From positions 1 to 64,000 of the forward strand of contig NZ_JADYVE010000001.1 of assembly GCF_020193655.1 (NCBI RefSeq): DNA of 64,000 bases. The letters run 5' to 3'. A program made the position numbers and the translations under genes. Source of the DNA: Ensifer sp. IC3342. Its GTDB lineage: Bacteria > Pseudomonadota > Alphaproteobacteria > Rhizobiales > Rhizobiaceae. This document shows, in pieces, positions 48,279-55,955 of the stretch (within the stretch, counting starts at the first letter, position 1; each line of letters begins with the position of its first letter). Under the pieces are notes generated by a model. That model made no database searches and was not told the DNA's origin. It worked only from the letters and a program-made list of their open reading frames with translations.

Positions 48279-49970
48279 TCACTCCATCGCGAGGATCTTT
48301 TGAAAGAAGGGGTCGAACACCGCCTTGACGGTCTCGAATTCCTTTTCCCGCAGGACCTGTCGTTTCGCCTCGCCGTACGTATCGATCGTGACACCTTGAA
48401 GACCGAACCCGCTCGCGTCCTCGATCGCAACGATGGTCTGAGCGTCGTCCGGGATATTGTCGAAGATGAAGCTCACCATCTGCGGCAGGTGCACCTTGTC
48501 CTGCCCCTGCTGGTTCGGTGCGTCGATCACGATCGGGAATCTGACGTTCTTTGTGTACGCTGCCTTGGTGTGCAGAAACGCATAGTAGTAGGCGAGCAGA
48601 GCTCTCGGACCTTCGCTTCCGCGAGCAACCTTCACCGAAGCTATCGACTGCTTGTCGGGGTCATCGAGCTGGACATCCAGCTCGAGTGAAAAGGCTGAAA
48701 GCCGCGCCCTGTAGAACCTCTGAATCTCGCTCGTCAGTCTTGGGTCGGCGTATTTGTTCATCGCAGCCCTGAAGGATTCGACCCTGCTTCTGGAACTGTC
48801 CGCGGCGACGATCTTCTCGTTGAGCGAACCGCGAAGAAGCTTGGTGGCTTCGGTCTTTCCGGCCGCAACGATGACGTCATTCAGCGACAGCGACTCCTTT
48901 CGCGCGTCCAAGGTCTTCCGGATACGTTCGAGGCTCTGGCTGACGTCGTCTAGCTTCCGGCGCTCCGCCCTCTCCTTCTCGATCACCCGAGCCAACTTCG
49001 CTTGGGCGTCCGTAAGCGCCTTCGACAGAACGCCTTCGTCCGCAATCAAAGCGAACCTGTCCGCGAGCGAGTTCTGATATTCCTGTCCGCACGTCGGGCA
49101 CTCGACTTCCCTGGGGAGCACGGACGCCAGCTCGAACTCTCCACGCATCTCCCTCAAAGTCTCGAGCAAGAGGTTTGCTTCGCTGCTCAGGAGATGGGCC
49201 TCCTCATGGAGATCAGACACGATTCGACGGTGGCTAGCTTGTGCCTGCAGGAGCCGATTGCTCTCCGCGACTAGATCGTCGATTTCGCTCTGAAACTCTT
49301 GGAGGTCGTAGGTGGGGCTGGTTCCCTCGATCTCCTGGATCTGGGACACCGCTTCGCGCAGCGTCTCGACGCCAGTGTCGAGGGCCGCCAAGATAATGCG
49401 CTCCTTGGCGAGCTCCGCCTTGGCGGTGTAATATTCATCAGGCCTGATGCCGGAGTGATAGTCAGCGAGGGTCTTCGCACTCGCAGGCAGGTAGAAATCG
49501 TCGAACGACTTCCACGGGTCCTTCCAACCACCGTCCTGGTCCACATAGAAGGGAGCGACGAGATAGGCCGGCGGCGGCGTCACCGCGTCGCCGTTTTTTT
49601 CGGCCATTTCGAGCTTGAACTCAAAGAACTCTGCTAGCTTCGGCCCCCAGTCCTTCACGAGGCGCTGACCCCAGAACTGCCTGTTGCCGTCCTTGTCGAA
49701 GAGCGAGTAAACGCCCAGCGCTTTCACGGCGAACCACGTCGAACCGGCATATTCGAACTCTAGGCAACTCGATACGTCTGCCTTCTTCCAGCGGCTGTCG
49801 ATCTTGATAGGAGTCGTGCCGAGCGCCTCATAAAGGCTCTTCATGATCGCCGATTTTCCAAAGCCGTTTGCGCCTTGGATCATTAGCTTTTGAGAGTTCA
49901 AGGGAACGTGTAATGCTCTCTTTTCGACCTGCGACAACAGGAAGAGATTGATGAAATTTACCCTTGGCAT
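48279..49970 (-). CDS. ABC/SMC-like ATPase with CxxC zinc hook (defence-type, Lamassu or ABC-3C-like)
   Basis: 563 residues. Walker A Gly-Ala-Asn-Gly-Phe-Gly-Lys-Ser spans 33-40; a long charged helical region (about 180-400) is interrupted by Cys-Pro-Thr-Cys-Gly at 291-295, a Rad50-like zinc hook. A signature-like Gly-Ser-Glu-Gly-Pro-Arg-Ala-Leu-Leu-Ala occurs near 451-460 and Walker B Pro-Ile-Val-Ile-Asp-Ala-Pro-Asn-Gln-Gln at 479-488. This layout is that of SMC-like ATPases in Lamassu and ABC-three-component defence systems. It starts 57 nt after the nuclease stop; GAGCGAGAG is a possible ribosome site. Confidence 0.8.
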   Translation of the reverse strand: MPRVNFINLFLLSQVEKRALHVPLNSQKLMIQGANGFGKSAIMKSLYEALGTTPIKIDSRWKKADVSSCLEFEYAGSTWFAVKALGVYSLFDKDGNRQFWGQRLVKDWGPKLAEFFEFKLEMAEKNGDAVTPPPAYLVAPFYVDQDGGWKDPWKSFDDFYLPASAKTLADYHSGIRPDEYYTAKAELAKERIILAALDTGVETLREAVSQIQEIEGTSPTYDLQEFQSEIDDLVAESNRLLQAQASHRRIVSDLHEEAHLLSSEANLLLETLREMRGEFELASVLPREVECPTCGQEYQNSLADRFALIADEGVLSKALTDAQAKLARVIEKERAERRKLDDVSQSLERIRKTLDARKESLSLNDVIVAAGKTEATKLLRGSLNEKIVAADSSRSRVESFRAAMNKYADPRLTSEIQRFYRARLSAFSLELDVQLDDPDKQSIASVKVARGSEGPRALLAYYYAFLHTKAAYTKNVRFPIVIDAPNQQGQDKVHLPQMVSFIFDNIPDDAQTIVAIEDASGFGLQGVTIDTYGEAKRQVLREKEFETVKAVFDPFFQKILAME

Positions 49971-50027
49971 TGCTGCTCTCGCTCAATTTTCGAAGTATCC
50001 GGCGAAGTCTTAAGGTGTCGTCGCTCG

Positions 50028-51116
50028 TCATGTCATGAACTCCATTAGCTCAACGATGAGCGCGGACTGCAGGTCGTACATCGAGGAAGACGGCCCGACC
50101 AAGTCGTGCCCCTTCACGGCTACGGCGGCGTCCAACACGCTGTCCATACCCGCTAGGGAGCTTTTGGCTATTGCCGCCTTGATCGCGTCGCTCAGCTCGC
50201 AGGCGTCGCGCTCGCCTCTCTGCCTCGCCCGCCAGTAATGGAGACATCTGACCCTGACCTGCTCGACCGCAAGCGCACGCAGACCGGTGCCCGTCAGCTC
50301 GATTTGAACGCTCGGCCACCACTCGACGACGGTCTTCAGCCTAGCCTGCGCGCGTCCGATCATCGCATCGATTTCGCCCCGGTCGAGGCCCTTTCTCTGC
50401 TTCAATTCAGCCACGCTTGCGGACCTTGCCTTGTTGCCCGTGCACCCGCTTACTTCCGCGAGTAGAGAGACGTAGAAAGGACTTGCACAGGCGGCGCTGT
50501 CGGGGTGAATCTTTTCGAGAAGAGCGACAACCTGGCCGAGGACGGTGGCTCGATGACTCTCCGGATCGAGAGCAACCCGTTCGAACATCAGCAGCTTCGT
50601 ATGTCCCTCATCGATACCGGCCGGAAAATCCTTCTTCAGTGATTTGACGAGAATGCCGTGATCATTCGGGCACAAATCGGCGAGTACGATCTCTCCATCA
50701 TGCGGAGCAGGCGTTTCGTCGGGCGCCAGCAAAGCGTTGAGCGGGCGATTCGAAAGAATTGCGGCACGTCGGATATCTGGGCCGAACTGGGCCACGTTGT
50801 AATAGGCCTTGCCGATGATTGAACGTGGGAGATCGCCCCTCGCCGCTCGATAAGCCAGTCTCGATGCGGTCCAGGTGAGTTCGGTGGTCGACTTCACCTG
50901 ATAAAAGGACAGCTCCGCCTCTTCCCCGTCGCCAACGAACAGAACGAGATCGTCGTGATGGTCGAACAAGGCGAGGTACTGGACGCCTGCCTGATGCAAT
51001 TCGAGGATCCGCGCCATCGAGACGTTCATCTGGAAATCGAACGCTCGCACGGCGTCGGACCCGGCTGTCTCACGAGGTTTCTTCGAAGCTACGGTCGAGA
51101 TGTCTGGCTTTGGCAA
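50028..51116 (-). CDS. DUF4297-type (Cap4-like) dsDNA nuclease effector
   Basis: 362 residues. The N-terminal DUF4297 domain has Arg-Glu-Thr-Ala-Gly-Ser-Asp-Ala-Val-Arg-Ala-Phe-Asp-Phe-Gln (15-29), Phe-Asp-His-His-Asp-Asp-Leu (51-57) and Phe-Tyr-Gln-Val-Lys-Ser (71-76), a PD-(D/E)xK-like set with Asp52 or Asp55 and Gln73-x-Lys75. Such domains cleave DNA in CBASS and Lamassu. The helical C-terminal half may bind the partner ATPase. The only in-frame start before the motif is TTG at 51116 without a clear ribosome site, so the exact start is uncertain. It leads the minus-strand cassette. Confidence 0.78.
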   Translation of the reverse strand: MPKPDISTVASKKPRETAGSDAVRAFDFQMNVSMARILELHQAGVQYLALFDHHDDLVLFVGDGEEAELSFYQVKSTTELTWTASRLAYRAARGDLPRSIIGKAYYNVAQFGPDIRRAAILSNRPLNALLAPDETPAPHDGEIVLADLCPNDHGILVKSLKKDFPAGIDEGHTKLLMFERVALDPESHRATVLGQVVALLEKIHPDSAACASPFYVSLLAEVSGCTGNKARSASVAELKQRKGLDRGEIDAMIGRAQARLKTVVEWWPSVQIELTGTGLRALAVEQVRVRCLHYWRARQRGERDACELSDAIKAAIAKSSLAGMDSVLDAAVAVKGHDLVGPSSSMYDLQSALIVELMEFMT

Positions 51117-51158
51117 GGAGGATGATTCCGGACGAGGCCGGACAACTTTTACTACGTA

Positions 51159-51446
51159 CTACAGAAAATTAAAGTGGCTTCGACAACCGAACCAGCGTGC
51201 ATCATCACCGACATGGGTTTCCGCGGAATCCGCTGCCTGCGACATCGCAACGCCCGGCCCATGGTCCGGACCGCCGTCGATGAAAACAACGCCGCCGGAC
51301 TCAAGGGCGGCGCGCACCTTCTCAATGTACTCAACGAGGACGTTCTGCTCCCCCTTCTCGATCCTGACCAGGATCTGCCGGCTCTGGTCAGCAACTTCAC
51401 CACGGAGATGCTGGCTGCCCTGCCAACTGAAGTTCCTGCCACTGAT
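51159..51446 (-). pseudogene. Remnant of an XRE-family helix-turn-helix regulator upstream of the nuclease gene
   Basis: The minus strand encodes Arg-Gln-Ile-Leu-Val-Arg-Ile-Glu-Lys-Gly-Glu-Gln-Asn-Val-Leu-Val then Val-Arg-Ala-Ala-Leu-Glu-Ser-Gly-Gly-Val-Val-Phe-Ile-Asp and His-Gly-Pro-Gly-Val, the second half of a solitary XRE regulator. The first helices are blurred and no start with homology was found. It is about three quarters identical in DNA to the pseudogene at 47398 over some 105 bp. It could have been the regulator of the cassette. Confidence 0.5.
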
Positions 51447-51825
51447 GCCCGGGCGGTGTTCACTGCGACCCCGAATATATCCTTGATCGAACCACAGCAG
51501 CGCTCCGTGCCGACGCTTGCAGAGATTGGTTCGGACCAGAACTATCCCGCAGCATCGCCCGAGCCGTGATCTCGTCCAGCCCCGATCCGCTTGCAGTCTT
51601 CTCGGCCATGAAGCGGAGAAGGCCCACATCGAGGTTGGCTCGACGTCCGGTTTCGTGACAGCAAGAACTACGGGAAATTCCAGCCGCTAGAACTGGGGGA
51701 TCAGGCAGCGACCGATGCAATGGCTGTCGCGAACGGTCATGGCCATAGTGCGGCCGGGCGTGGCTCGTGCTGGCGGGTAAATCCGTACCACGTTGCTTTG
51801 GGCTGGTTTCAAAGTGCCGGCGCGC

Positions 51826-52779
51826 CTAATACTCGTTGTTGTCATCCTCGTAGCCGGCGTAGTTATCCTCGGGCGCGTAGTACTCCGCCGCGTCGTATAC
51901 GGTTGTTTTTCTGTAGCGTGCGGACAGTCCCACGACGGTGAGGCGAGAAAGCCCGCTGATCTTCAATCTGCAGGCGACGCATTCGAACCTGCTCGGCAGA
52001 TACTCCTGTGTTTCAACTATTTCGTCCTCTTCGAGCTTCCGCACCGGCACCGCAACGGCTTCTCCCACGACGAGCGCCGTAGACCCACATGCAGGGCAAG
52101 CAACACGGTGCCCGGTGTAGCGAGTAGCCCAGACCTTGGCCGATTTCGCGAGGGTCTCTTTTTGCTCGGGCGGCAAGTTATCCCAATCGGACTTGTGCCG
52201 AGCGACGTCCCCTAGGACTGACTTTGCGCTCTCGTCCGCGGCAGCCGCGATCAGCTTGGCCGCAATGTCCGCCTCTTCGGTTCCAATGACGTCCTCGAGC
52301 GACATTCCCATTGACCCGAGCAGTATTTGGCAGGTCACATAGAAGTTGGGATGCCAGACGGATGCGTCGATGTCCTCGAAGGCGGCTTCACCAGAATGAA
52401 GTTCGCTATTGCGTCGACCTGTGTGGAGAATGCCGAAGTCCGCGTGTTCCTTCGTGAATTCCGTTATGATTGAGGAGAGCCGTCTGAACACGTCGCTCAC
52501 GGGAATGGACTTGGGAGTGAACTTCGGCTCAATCGGTTGGAACCCCAGCGAATGAAACAGGCTAGTCCACCCCTCCTTGTTATCGGCTAAGAGGGCCGGG
52601 CTAACGTTAGCAAGCGCCGCGCGAGCGAGAAACTCAAGTGCGAAGCTGGACCAAAGGGCGTGCTCCCACTGATCGCTTTCTACGGAGTGCATGTTCTCGA
52701 TGTAGCGCTGCGCCTTGGTGTATAGGGCATCGGGGTGCCATGTGTCGGGTACGTTTCCCGGCTTGACAGTCTGTTTCAA
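51826..52779 (-). CDS. HEPN-like protein with C-terminal zinc ribbon, function unknown
   Basis: 317 residues, largely helical in the first 200. Arg123-Asn-Ser-Glu-Leu-His128 matches the Rx4-6H motif of HEPN ribonucleases, in a helical Trp-Glu-His-Ala-Leu-Trp-Ser-Ser-Phe-Ala-Leu-Glu context typical of HEPN folds. The C-terminal part has Cys228-Pro-Ala-Cys231 and Cys267-Val-Ala-Cys270, a zinc ribbon, and an acidic Tyr-rich tail. It starts with TTG overlapping the stop of the oxygenase gene, so the two are translationally coupled. A toxin or RNA-cleaving defence role is inference. Confidence 0.6.
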   Translation of the reverse strand: MKQTVKPGNVPDTWHPDALYTKAQRYIENMHSVESDQWEHALWSSFALEFLARAALANVSPALLADNKEGWTSLFHSLGFQPIEPKFTPKSIPVSDVFRRLSSIITEFTKEHADFGILHTGRRNSELHSGEAAFEDIDASVWHPNFYVTCQILLGSMGMSLEDVIGTEEADIAAKLIAAAADESAKSVLGDVARHKSDWDNLPPEQKETLAKSAKVWATRYTGHRVACPACGSTALVVGEAVAVPVRKLEEDEIVETQEYLPSRFECVACRLKISGLSRLTVVGLSARYRKTTVYDAAEYYAPEDNYAGYEDDNNEY

Positions 52780-53429
52780 GTCAATTCCTCCAAATACACG
52801 CGTTCAAGCACGCGGTCTTCTCTTCCGGCCGCAACCGGAGATCTCGCGTGCAACATTCGCCAATTGTCGATGATTAGGGTGTCGCCGGGCTCATGGAGTG
52901 CTATCGGGAGATGCGGGCCATCGGCGATTGCCTGTCGCATCCGGTCGCAGGCATCCTGCCCTGCCCGGCCGGCAGGTTTCAGGAAAATCTCATCCCAACG
53001 AAGACGCGCGCAGCCATCAACCTGATCGTAAAGGCGTAAAAGCGGGACCGCACCATTTTGTGGCCTTCTCCCTTTTACAATGGCCCTGCCAAGCAAGTTC
53101 AGGCCGATTGCTGACGCCAAGGCGATGCCGTCTATCAGCAGCGTTGGAACGTCTTTGTATCCGTTCAGGCAACGAAGCAGGAGGTAGCGCGGCGGCGATC
53201 TCCAATGTGCCAGATCGGTATGGAATGGGAATGCGTTTAGCCCAAAATTTCCGCTGTAGGTGTTGGGTGGGGCCTCAGCCTTGGGGGTCAGCCTTTGCAC
53301 GAGTGGTCCGTCTCGCGGTTTCAGCGGGTAGCCGATTGAATTTGCGACTTCGATTGTGGATTGTTCCGGATCATGCCTTGGCAGGTGAGCGAAGCCGTCG
53401 ACGGACAGGCGAATTCCAATATTCGTCAT
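52776..53429 (-). CDS. Fe(II)/2-oxoglutarate-dependent oxygenase, TauD/TfdA-like
   Basis: 217 residues from Met-Thr-Asn-Ile-Gly-Ile-Arg-Leu. The double-stranded beta-helix core has His70-Thr-Asp72 in Phe-Pro-Phe-His-Thr-Asp-Leu-Ala-His-Trp and the distal His194 in Trp-Arg-Met-Leu-His-Ala-Arg-Ser-Pro, with Arg206 or Arg210 to hold 2-oxoglutarate. The substrate is unknown. A GTG start at 53537 would add 36 residues not typical of the family. AGGGAAGGGA lies about 10 nt before the chosen ATG. It precedes and overlaps the HEPN-like gene. Confidence 0.75.
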   Translation of the reverse strand: MTNIGIRLSVDGFAHLPRHDPEQSTIEVANSIGYPLKPRDGPLVQRLTPKAEAPPNTYSGNFGLNAFPFHTDLAHWRSPPRYLLLRCLNGYKDVPTLLIDGIALASAIGLNLLGRAIVKGRRPQNGAVPLLRLYDQVDGCARLRWDEIFLKPAGRAGQDACDRMRQAIADGPHLPIALHEPGDTLIIDNWRMLHARSPVAAGREDRVLERVYLEELT

Positions 53430-53639
53430 ATGCGCCCGTCCCTTCCCTAAAGTGCGAAACAGTTGTCGATCCTTGCAATGGAGGTCTTGCGGATCGAAGT
53501 ACTTGTCAACCCACCGTCGCTGGTACTGAGAAATCACTCGGATTGAACGGCAGCTTCGCGTCTGTCGGCGATCGCCGCGGCCTGATCTTTCGCCGCCGGC
53601 GCGCGTTCCAATCCGTTCAGAAAGTTAAAGTGGTCGATG

Positions 53640-54950
53640 AGGCCGATGGCTTCAATCGCGAAGACCGTCACCACGTCAGGGTCGCGGATGATCAAAAGGT
53701 TGTCGCCGTTCGCCTCCTCGCCACCAAGAGCAAGATTAACCGAACTCCGTGACCGGTTCAAACCGGTCATCGACATCAACGAAGAAGTCGCGAGGATGAA
53801 ACAGGAAGAGGACGCAATCGAGGGGTCCATCCGAGACCTTCGTTCGTCCTACGCTGCCAAGAAGAACATCTGTGACAAACAGGTGAAGGAAGCGGCGAAC
53901 TTTGACGAGAGGATCGCTTTCGCTGAAATGGGCGTCTACGAACCTCATTTCGAATTCTCAGATAGCGAGGAATACAAGACGGCGATCAACGTCGTCTCGA
54001 CAAGCAGAAGGCAATGATAACCGGCAAGACGGCCGTCATCTGCAAGACCAATTGGACCGTCGACGGCAGCACCGCCAAAGGCCAGACCATGACGAACCGC
54101 AACATCCGACTGACGTTGCGGGCCTTCAACAACGAGTCCGATGTCGCCATCGCCAATGTTCGATGGAACAATGCCAACGCCATGGAGAAGCGGATCATCC
54201 GCGCCCAAGAGCAGATCGACAACATGAACGCGTCGGAACTCGATTTTCGTGACGCTGGAAGCTCGAAGACCTCTACCTTACGCACGAGTACCGCGAGAAG
54301 TTGAAGGCGGAGCGCGACGAGCGCGCCGAGGCTGCCCGCCTAATCAAGGGAAGAACAGAAGCTTCTTCGGGACATGGAGAAGGCCGAAGAGGACGAGGCA
54401 CACTACTCGCGCCTTCTGGAAAAGGCCAAGGCGGACGCGACCAGCATTGTCGGCCCCCAGCTCGACGCGTTCAACGATCAGATCAAGATGCTCGAGCGCG
54501 ACCTTGCCGCGGCCCACGCCAAGGTAGAGCGCGCTCAGGCGATGGCGGAGAGGACTCGCTCCGGGTATGTCTACATCATCTCCAATATCGGATCCTTCGG
54601 CCAAGACGTGGTCAAGATCGGCTTGACCAGACGACGACCCTGCGGATCGAGGTCGCGAACTGGGCGACGCCAGCGCACCTTTCGTCTTCAACACGCACGC
54701 AGTCATCTACAGCGAAGACGCGCCTGCTCTGGAACGCCCCCTTCATAACGAGTTCGACCCTGTTCGGGTGACTGCCCAGAACTATCGGAAGGAGTTCTTC
54801 AGGGCATCGCTTGAGGCCGTGGAAGCTGCCGTCAAGCGGCTGGCACCCGAAGCGCCCTTCTTCAAGGATGTCGAGGCACAGGACTATCGGGAAACTCTGG
54901 CAAAAAGGCGGGCGACGCTGCTTGCGGAGACGCTGAGCGGTTGCCGGAAG
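53640..54950 (+). pseudogene. Frameshifted DUF4041 / T5orf172 (GIY-YIG-like) nuclease gene
   Basis: Pieces of one protein appear in order in different plus-strand frames: Leu-Arg-Asp-Arg-Phe-Lys-Pro-Val with Glu-Met-Gly-Val-Tyr-Glu-Pro-His-Phe-Glu-Phe (to 54010), Asn-Trp-Thr-Val-Asp-Gly-Ser-Thr with Ala-Ile-Ala-Asn-Val-Arg-Trp-Asn-Asn (54014-54240), Glu-Tyr-Arg-Glu-Lys-Leu-Lys-Ala-Glu-Arg (54285-54340), a coiled coil and Gly-Tyr-Val-Tyr-Ile-Ile-Ser-Asn-Ile-Gly-Ser-Phe-Gly (54374-54630), then Glu-Leu-Gly-Asp-Ala-Ser-Ala-Pro-Phe and Phe-Arg-Ala-Ser-Leu-Glu. At least four frameshifts are needed, so it is dead. The family is common in phages and islands. Confidence 0.8.
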
Positions 54951-55238
54951 CTGTCTAAGGGCGGGTGCTCGGGGACGGGCACCCGCCGTCTTCAAAGTTA
55001 TGTGGAACGGAAAGCTGTTGATCCGAAGGAGCTATCACCAAGCAGCAGTTGCACTGGCTGTAGTGATCCGATAGATTGCCGCCAGTCGTCATGGCGGCCT
55101 GCACGACCCAGAAGAATAGTGCAGCGTGAAGCTGCCCTCCAAGAGCACCAAGCGGTACCAATCCGCGCCCGCCAAAATTCCCCTTTAACCTGGCTTGCGC
55201 CGTTTCCGGCGCGGCGGTGTGCTGTCTTGGAGACACAA

Positions 55239-55955
55239 ATGAAATATGCCTTGGTAGAAGGAGGCCGCCGTGAGGCGACGCCCTCCGCTCGTGGAGAATG
55301 CCCCGGCTGCGGAGAACAGGTCATAGCCAAATGCGGCACGATGAAAATCGCACATTGGGCGCATGCAAGCAAACGCAACTGCGATCACTGGTGGGAGCCT
55401 GAGACGGAGTGGCACCGAAACTGGAAGAACGAATTCCCAGACGAATGCCAGGAAATTCGCCACACCGCGGCCGACGGCGAACTCCACATCGCCGATGTGA
55501 GAACGGTCAACGGTTCCGTCCTCGAATTCCAGCATTCCAACATTTCGCCCCACGAGCGCGAGGCGAGAGAGCGCTTTTATGAGCGCATGGTCTGGGTGGC
55601 GGACGGAACCAGACTGAAAAGGGATCTTCCCGGCTTCCAGGATGCGATAGGCTCCGCCAGTAGGTTCGCCGACAAGCCGATTTGCATGCTGGTGCCGACC
55701 AGATCTTCATCCATAGTTCAGCGTTGGGCTGGCGGCCGATGCCCGGTCTATCTCGACTTCGGATCTGCCGAATTCGACGTCCTGCCTTTTTGCACCGATC
55801 CCGTGCTTTGGAAACTTCAGTTCCGGCAAGGTAACGGCCTTGCGCTCGTGATGCCCGTGAGCCGCAGCAGTTTTGTCGATCATCATCGGGGTTCGGGGTC
55901 GCTGCGAGGATATCGAACTCCGCAACTGAATAATCGGCGAAGGAGCAGGTTCTGA
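55239..55955 (+). CDS. CoiA-like nuclease-domain protein
   Basis: 238 residues. The N-terminus has a zinc-finger-like set Cys21-Pro-Gly-Cys24 with Ile-Ala-His39-Trp-Ala-His42, as in competence protein CoiA. The nuclease core appears as Glu-Trp-His-Arg-Asn-Trp-Lys (about 57-63), Ile-Ala-Asp86-Val and Leu-Glu96-Phe-Gln98-His-Ser, a PD-(D/E)xK variant. The frame is open upstream to 54768 but that part belongs to the decayed T5orf172 gene. Such proteins occur in islands and are probably DNA-processing. AGACACAAATG gives only a weak ribosome site. Confidence 0.7.
   Translation: MKYALVEGGRREATPSARGECPGCGEQVIAKCGTMKIAHWAHASKRNCDHWWEPETEWHRNWKNEFPDECQEIRHTAADGELHIADVRTVNGSVLEFQHSNISPHEREARERFYERMVWVADGTRLKRDLPGFQDAIGSASRFADKPICMLVPTRSSSIVQRWAGGRCPVYLDFGSAEFDVLPFCTDPVLWKLQFRQGNGLALVMPVSRSSFVDHHRGSGSLRGYRTPQLNNRRRSRF

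Noticed and set aside
49828..50031. 67-codon frame whose ATG overlaps the nuclease stop
   Set aside because: The coupling is attractive, but the frame runs into the ATPase gene, covers its Walker A region out of frame and shows no domain. The ATPase start at 49970 has its own ribosome site.
54768..55238. N-terminal extension of the CoiA-like gene
   Set aside because: Its first part is the tail of the decayed T5orf172 gene and the rest has no homology; the CoiA pattern begins at 55239.
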